Positions 60,067 through 64,000 of a stretch of 64,000 bases of DNA are shown here, piece after piece. The stretch comes from Streptomyces cylindrosporus. Its GTDB lineage: Bacteria > Actinomycetota > Actinomycetes > Streptomycetales > Streptomycetaceae. A program made the translations under genes and the position numbers. The stretch's first letter is position 1; every line of letters starts with the position of its first letter. Under the pieces are notes generated by a model. It was not told where the DNA came from. It was given only the letters and a program-made list of their open reading frames with translations, and searched no databases. The stretch is from contig NZ_JALDAY010000008.1 in NCBI RefSeq assembly GCF_022698165.1, positions 310,001 to 374,000 of the forward strand, read 5' to 3'.

Positions 60067-61830
60067 ATGCATCGGTACAGGTCCCACACCTGCGGCGAGC
60101 TCCGCTCCTCTGACGTCGGCACCGACGTCCGGCTGAGTGGCTGGCTGCACAATCGGCGCGACCTGGGCGGCATCCTCTTCATCGATCTGCGCGACCACTA
60201 CGGCATCACGCAGCTCGTCGCCCGCCCCGGCACCGAGGCCTACGAGGCGCTGGACAAGGTCACCAAGGAGTCGACCGTCCGGGTCGACGGCCGGGTGGTC
60301 TCACGTGGAGCCGAGAACGTGAACCCGGACCTGCCCACCGGCGAGATCGAGGTCGAGGTGAGCGAGGTCGAGCTGCTCGGCGCCGCCGCCCCGCTGCCGT
60401 TCACGATCAACACCGAGGACGGGGTCAACGAGGAGCGGCGCCTTGAGTACCGCTTCCTGGACCTGCGCCGCGAGCGCATGCACAGGAACATCATGCTGCG
60501 CTCGGCGGTGATCGCCGCGATCCGCTCCAAGATGGTCGCCCTCGGCTTCAACGAGATGGCGACGCCGATCCTGTCCGCGACCTCCCCCGAGGGCGCCCGC
60601 GACTTCGTCGTGCCCTCCCGGCTGAACCCGGGCAAGTTCTACGCCCTCCCCCAGGCGCCGCAGCAGTTCAAGCAGCTGCTGATGATCTCCGGCTTCGACC
60701 GCTACTTCCAGATCGCGCCCTGCTTCCGTGACGAGGACGCGCGCGCGGACCGCTCGCCGGGCGAGTTCTACCAGCTCGACGTCGAGATGAGCTTCGTCGA
60801 GCAGGAGGACGTGTTCCGCCCGATCGAGCAGCTCATGACGGAGCTCTTCGAGGAGTTCGGCGGCGGCCGCCACGTCACCTCGCCCTTCCCCCGCATCCCC
60901 TTCCGCGAGGCGATGCTGAAGTACGGCTCCGACAAGCCGGACCTGCGGGCCCAGCTGGAGCTCGTCGACATCACCGACGTCTTCGAGGGCTCGGAGTTCA
61001 AGGCCTTCGCCGGCAAGCACGTGCGGGCGCTGCCGGTGCCGGCGGTGCAGGACCAGCCGCGCAAGTTCTTCGACCAGCTCGGGGACTTCGCGGTCTCGCA
61101 GGGCGCGAAGGGCCTGGCCTGGGTGCGGGTGGCCGAGGACGGTTCGCTGTCCGGCCCGATCGCCAAGTTCCTCACCGAGGAGAACGTCGCCGAGCTGACC
61201 AAGCGCCTGTCGCTGGCCGCCGGGCACGCGGTGTTCTTCGGCGCGGGCGAGTTCGACGAGGTCTCGAAGATCATGGGCGCGGTGCGGGTCGAGGCCGCCA
61301 AGCGTGCCGGGCACTTCGAGGAGGGCGTCTTCCGCTTCTGCTGGATCGTCGACTTCCCGATGTACGAGAAGGACGAGGAGACCGGCGCGATCGACTTCTC
61401 GCACAACCCCTTCTCCATGCCGCAGGGCGGTCTGGAGGCCCTGGAGACCCAGGACCCGCTGGACATTCTCGGCTGGCAGTACGACATCGTCTGCAACGGC
61501 GTCGAGCTGTCCTCCGGCGCGATCCGGAACCACGAGCCGGACATCATGCTCAAGGCCTTCGAGATCGCGGGCTACGACCGCGAGACCGTCGAGGACAAGT
61601 TCGCGGGCATGCTGCGCGCCTTCCGCTTCGGCGCCCCGCCGCACGGCGGCATCGCCCCCGGCGTCGACCGCATCGTCATGCTCCTCGCCGACGAGCCCAA
61701 CATCCGCGAGACCATCGCCTTCCCGCTCAACGGCAACGCCCAGGACCTGATGATGGGCGCGCCGACGGAGCTGGAGGAGGCCCGGCTGAAGGAACTGCAC
61801 CTGTCGGTGCGCAAGCCGCAGCCGAAGTAA
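60067..61830 (+). CDS. aspS: Aspartyl-tRNA synthetase
   Basis: 587 aa, bacterial-type class II synthetase. The OB-fold anticodon domain covers about 1-105 (LSGWLHNRRDLGGILFIDLRDHYGITQLV). Class II motif 2 (FRDEDARADRSPGEFYQLDVEMSF) lies near 221-245, a GAD insertion at about 310-410, and motif 3 (GAPPHGGIAPGVDRIVMLLADEPNIRETIAFP) near 520-551. The actinobacterial ending FPLNGNAQDLMMGAPTELEEARLKELHL suggests it may also be the non-discriminating kind if GatCAB is used for Asn; that cannot be decided here. The region just upstream of ATG 60067 shows only a weak ribosome site. Confidence 0.96.
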   Translation: MHRYRSHTCGELRSSDVGTDVRLSGWLHNRRDLGGILFIDLRDHYGITQLVARPGTEAYEALDKVTKESTVRVDGRVVSRGAENVNPDLPTGEIEVEVSEVELLGAAAPLPFTINTEDGVNEERRLEYRFLDLRRERMHRNIMLRSAVIAAIRSKMVALGFNEMATPILSATSPEGARDFVVPSRLNPGKFYALPQAPQQFKQLLMISGFDRYFQIAPCFRDEDARADRSPGEFYQLDVEMSFVEQEDVFRPIEQLMTELFEEFGGGRHVTSPFPRIPFREAMLKYGSDKPDLRAQLELVDITDVFEGSEFKAFAGKHVRALPVPAVQDQPRKFFDQLGDFAVSQGAKGLAWVRVAEDGSLSGPIAKFLTEENVAELTKRLSLAAGHAVFFGAGEFDEVSKIMGAVRVEAAKRAGHFEEGVFRFCWIVDFPMYEKDEETGAIDFSHNPFSMPQGGLEALETQDPLDILGWQYDIVCNGVELSSGAIRNHEPDIMLKAFEIAGYDRETVEDKFAGMLRAFRFGAPPHGGIAPGVDRIVMLLADEPNIRETIAFPLNGNAQDLMMGAPTELEEARLKELHLSVRKPQPK

Positions 61831-61845
61831 GCGGCGGGCTGTCGG

Positions 61846-61882
61846 GAAGGGCTCGAAACCGGCGTCGGTTTCGAGCCCTTTC
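61846..61882 (+). terminator. aspS terminator
   Basis: AAGGGCTCGAAACC (61847-61860) pairs with GGTTTCGAGCCCTT (61867-61880): a 14-bp perfect stem with a 6-nt loop and a short T-run. Confidence 0.88.
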
Positions 61883-61952
61883 GCCTGCCGGCCGTCATTC
61901 ACAGGTCTTTCCCATGTTCCGGCCGGGCCGTCCGCGCCTACGGTCGCTGGCC

Positions 61953-62816
61953 ATGACAGACACTCAGACACCTGAAGAAAGACGGGAGTTGGCCCGCCGT
62001 ACGGTTCTCGCGGCCGGTGGTGTGGTCGTGACCGCGGTGGGTGTGGGCGGGGCCTTCGTGGCCGGCGCTCAGGCCTCGGAGCAGGAGAACGCCTGCTACA
62101 CGCTCACCTCCGAGCTGGTCGAGGGGCCGTACTACATCGACGCCGACAAGATCCGGCAGGACGTCACCGAGGACCAGGAGGGCATTCCGCTCCACCTCCG
62201 GCTCAAGGTGATCGACGCGGAGACGTGCCGGCCGGTGCGGAACGCGGCCGTGGACATCTGGCACTGCAACGCGACCGGCGTCTACTCCGGGTACGAGGAG
62301 ATGGGCAGTGGCGGCGGAGGCGGCGGCCCGACCGGACCGCCCCCGTCGGGCACCCCCACCGGCACCCCGACGGGCAGCCCGCCCCCCGGCGGTGGCGGTG
62401 GTCACCAGGAGCCCACCGACGACGAGCGCTACCTGCGCGGCACCTGGCGCACGGACCGGCACGGGTACGTCGGCTTCCGTACCGTCTTCCCGGGCTGGTA
62501 CCAGGGCCGCTGCGTCCACATCCATGTCAAGGTGCACGTGGACGGCACCTGGACGGACGCCGGTTACGAGGGCGGGCACACCTGCCACACCGGCCAGCTG
62601 TTCTTCGACGAGAAGTCGGTGCTGGCGTCCGCGGCCGTCGAGCCGTACGCGAGCAACACGACCACCCGCACCACCCTCGACGAGGACACGATCTACCCCG
62701 GCAACGGGCACGCGGGCGGTCTGCTCTACCTCGAGTACGACCACCGGCACATCGCCCGGGGCGTCCACGCGCACCTGACGCTCGGCGTCGCGCCGGACGA
62801 GACCAACGACGGCTGA
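61953..62816 (+). CDS. Exported intradiol ring-cleavage dioxygenase-like protein
   Basis: 287 aa from ATG 61953 (TACGGT at 61939-61944, 8-nt gap). The N-terminus RRELARRTVLAAGG followed by a hydrophobic run to about 46 is a Tat-type signal. The core fold shows LTSELVEGPYYID near 55-67, the VDIWHCNATGVYSGY block near 98-112, and the iron ligands in FPGWYQGRCVHIHVKVHVDG near 183-202 (Tyr and two His). A Gly/Pro/Thr-rich insert of about 30 residues (115-150) interrupts the domain. The enzyme should oxidise catechol-like compounds outside the cell; no aromatic pathway genes are adjacent. Confidence 0.9.
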   Translation: MTDTQTPEERRELARRTVLAAGGVVVTAVGVGGAFVAGAQASEQENACYTLTSELVEGPYYIDADKIRQDVTEDQEGIPLHLRLKVIDAETCRPVRNAAVDIWHCNATGVYSGYEEMGSGGGGGGPTGPPPSGTPTGTPTGSPPPGGGGGHQEPTDDERYLRGTWRTDRHGYVGFRTVFPGWYQGRCVHIHVKVHVDGTWTDAGYEGGHTCHTGQLFFDEKSVLASAAVEPYASNTTTRTTLDEDTIYPGNGHAGGLLYLEYDHRHIARGVHAHLTLGVAPDETNDG

Positions 62817-62976
62817 CCGTCCCTTCCCACCCATGGCCCAGCCCGCCGGGCCCGGCTTGGAAAGCTCACCGGAGGCGCACAGGAACGCCGAGGGAGGAGC
62901 ACAGAAGCCTGTCGTCTCATAGGAGGTGACATCGCAGGTGCGGGCCCCTTCCGGGCCGGCGGGCAAGGAGGAAGCC

Positions 62977-63453
62977 ATGGGATACGCGATCGCGCTCTCC
63001 GCGCTGCTGATCGTCGGCTCGGTCGGCGCGGTCCTCGCGCTGCGCCGGTCGCAGTCGGACCGCGGCACGCACCGGCTGGACGCCGAGGCCGAGGCCAACC
63101 GCTGGCTGGTCCGGCTCGGCGGCAGCCTGATCCCGCCGGGCGCCGCGGCATGGGCGACCGGCGGCGAGGCGGCCGGCGGCGCCCTGACCCGGGCCGCCGA
63201 GTGCCACCGCGCCGCCCGCACCCTGCTGGCCGAGGCGCGCACGGCGGCGGAGTACGACCGCGTCAGCGCGGTCGCCCAGGAGGGCCTCCGGCACGTCCAC
63301 GCGGCCCGCGAGGCGCTGGGCCTGACGCCGGACCCGGATGCGGCCCCTGTCTCTGCCTCTGTCCCTGTCCCTGCTCCCACCCCCGATCGCCCAAAGGTGA
63401 GGCAGGCATTTCAAGAGCCTTTGGCGCGCGGGCCCCTGCCCTCGTACAAGTGA
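62977..63453 (+). CDS. Small membrane-anchored hypothetical protein
   Basis: 158 aa from ATG 62977 with AAGGAGG 5 nt upstream. A second in-frame start, GTG 62938, has the perfect Shine-Dalgarno AGGAGGTGA (62921-62929) at 8 nt, giving 13 extra residues. One N-terminal helix (MGYAIALSALLIVGSVGAVLAL) anchors a helical cytoplasmic or outer part rich in Ala and Arg (about 45-125), ending in a Pro/Val-rich tail. No family is recognised. Confidence 0.7.
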   Translation: MGYAIALSALLIVGSVGAVLALRRSQSDRGTHRLDAEAEANRWLVRLGGSLIPPGAAAWATGGEAAGGALTRAAECHRAARTLLAEARTAAEYDRVSAVAQEGLRHVHAAREALGLTPDPDAAPVSASVPVPAPTPDRPKVRQAFQEPLARGPLPSYK

Positions 63454-63551
63454 GCGGGCTTTACCAGTACTTGGTGTTGTCGGCGGCAACCCGTCCGCGG
63501 ACGGCGGCAACTGACCGGTCGAAAGCTCCCTCCGTACACAAGGACTTCTCC

Positions 63552-64000
63552 GTGGCCTCTGCCTCCCACCGCCGGTCCCTCCGCAAGCGGCGCACCGCCG
63601 TCGTCTCCGCCGCCGCCGTGGCCGCCGCCGTCGGTGCCGGTGTGATCGTGATGAACGCGAACGCCGGGACGACGACCGTCGACCTGTACCACCAGACGCT
63701 CGCCGCCAAGGACGGCTGGGCCTCCTCCGGCACCGGCACGACCGGCGGCGCGAAGGCCGACTCCGCGCACACCTTCACCGTCTCGACCCGGGCCCAGCTG
63801 GTGAAGGCCCTCGGCTCGGTGTCGGACACCACCCCGCGGATCATCAAGGTCAAGGGCACGATCGACGCCAACACCGACGACTCCGGCAAGAAGCTGACCT
63901 GCGCGGACTACGCTGCGGGTACGGGCTACTCGCTCTCGTCGTACCTCAAGGCCTTCGACCCCGCCACCTACGGCCGCTCCAAGCTGCCCTCCGGCACCCA
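63552..64000 (+). CDS. Pectate lyase (PL1-like), 5' part only
   Basis: A partial gene running off the window: 149 codons seen. GTG 63552 has AAGGA 7 nt upstream. The signal peptide is RRSLRKRRTAVVSAAAVAAAVGAGVIVMNANA, cut near residue 39. The mature part shows DGWASSGTGTTGG followed by FTVSTRAQLVKAL...PRIIKVKGTIDANTDDSGKKLTCADYA, the typical start of polysaccharide lyase family 1 (pectate lyase) proteins of Streptomyces. The calcium-binding and catalytic residues lie beyond the window. It would be a secreted enzyme degrading polygalacturonate. Confidence 0.82.
   Translation, partial: MASASHRRSLRKRRTAVVSAAAVAAAVGAGVIVMNANAGTTTVDLYHQTLAAKDGWASSGTGTTGGAKADSAHTFTVSTRAQLVKALGSVSDTTPRIIKVKGTIDANTDDSGKKLTCADYAAGTGYSLSSYLKAFDPATYGRSKLPSGT

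Noticed and set aside
62821..62976. Riboswitch or structured leader before the small membrane protein gene
   Set aside because: GC-rich short hairpins can be drawn, but no known riboswitch motif was recognised; the two ribosome sites explain the conserved-looking parts.

Overview
The window is high-GC actinobacterial DNA and looks like core chromosome of a Streptomyces. The signs are extreme G/C at third codon positions, many GTG starts, 4-nt ATGA/GTGA gene overlaps, many leaderless starts (TANNNT box 6-8 nt before the start codon), duplicated branched-chain 2-oxoacid dehydrogenase operons, mycothiol-type enzymes and PASTA-kinase genes. Two perfect parS palindromes and several DnaA-box pairs suggest that it lies fairly close to oriC. 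The gene order resembles, from memory and unchecked, the S. coelicolor region from aspS upward. No rRNA, CRISPR array, prophage or biosynthetic gene cluster was seen.

Layout. 0.4-3.7 kb: tRNA-Leu(CAG) with terminator, a DUF2252 protein, a J-domain protein and a rhodanese. 3.7-8.6 kb (minus): an acyl-CoA dehydrogenase behind a KstR-type box, then the phenylacetyl-CoA epoxidase operon paaABCDE. 8.8-11.6 kb: a DUF5819/HTTM membrane pair and a SpoU rRNA/tRNA methyltransferase. 11.7-15.7 kb: paaN diverges from paaH and a TetR regulator gene; an identical 20-nt operator sits in both paa promoter regions. 15.7-19.9 kb: an Lrp regulator diverges from bkdABC, whose promoter holds a diverged copy of the same operator. 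20.1-23.5 kb: MobA-like/DUF6457 fusion, moeA and a TrkA-N potassium channel, with a parS site embedded in the moeA stop/channel start overlap. 23.5-28.6 kb: DrrAB-type ABC exporter, quinone oxidoreductase, a membrane protein with hexapeptide repeats, PadR regulator and the proteasome activator Bpa. 28.6-32.2 kb: two divergent membrane Ser/Thr kinases. 32.3-38.5 kb: a phosphotransferase, a flavin-binding PNPOx-fold protein with a DosR-like box, an orphan NarL/LuxR response regulator, and the second oxoacid dehydrogenase operon bkdFGH. 38.6-44.8 kb: methyltransferase, GNAT, D,D-carboxypeptidase, GntR-MFS pair, a lipoprotein with a duplicated domain, and a mycothiol-dependent enzyme. 44.9-46.5 kb: a TnpB (RNA-guided nuclease) element with omega-RNA hairpins, divergent from a 57-aa ribbon-helix-helix gene. 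46.5-64 kb: nitrilase, LURP-one protein, GlxA/AraC regulator, cupin, thioredoxin-NHL protein, M18 aminopeptidase, FadE5-like acyl-CoA dehydrogenase, SseB protein, pirin, AI-2E transporter, PAS-GAF-PP2C-HATPase phosphatase, parS, aspS, intradiol dioxygenase, a small membrane protein and the start of a pectate lyase.

How the parts fit. The paa genes open and cleave the phenylacetate ring and feed acyl-CoA beta-oxidation. The two bkd operons supply branched acyl-CoA starters from Val/Leu/Ile, and neither carries its own E3 gene. A shared operator motif suggests common or overlapping control of aromatic and branched-chain acyl-CoA supply. The most interesting candidates are that paa/bkd operator set, the DosR-like box centred at about -43.5 of a leaderless PNPOx gene next to an orphan response regulator, the TnpB/RHH divergent module, and the parS and DnaA-box sites built into gene junctions.
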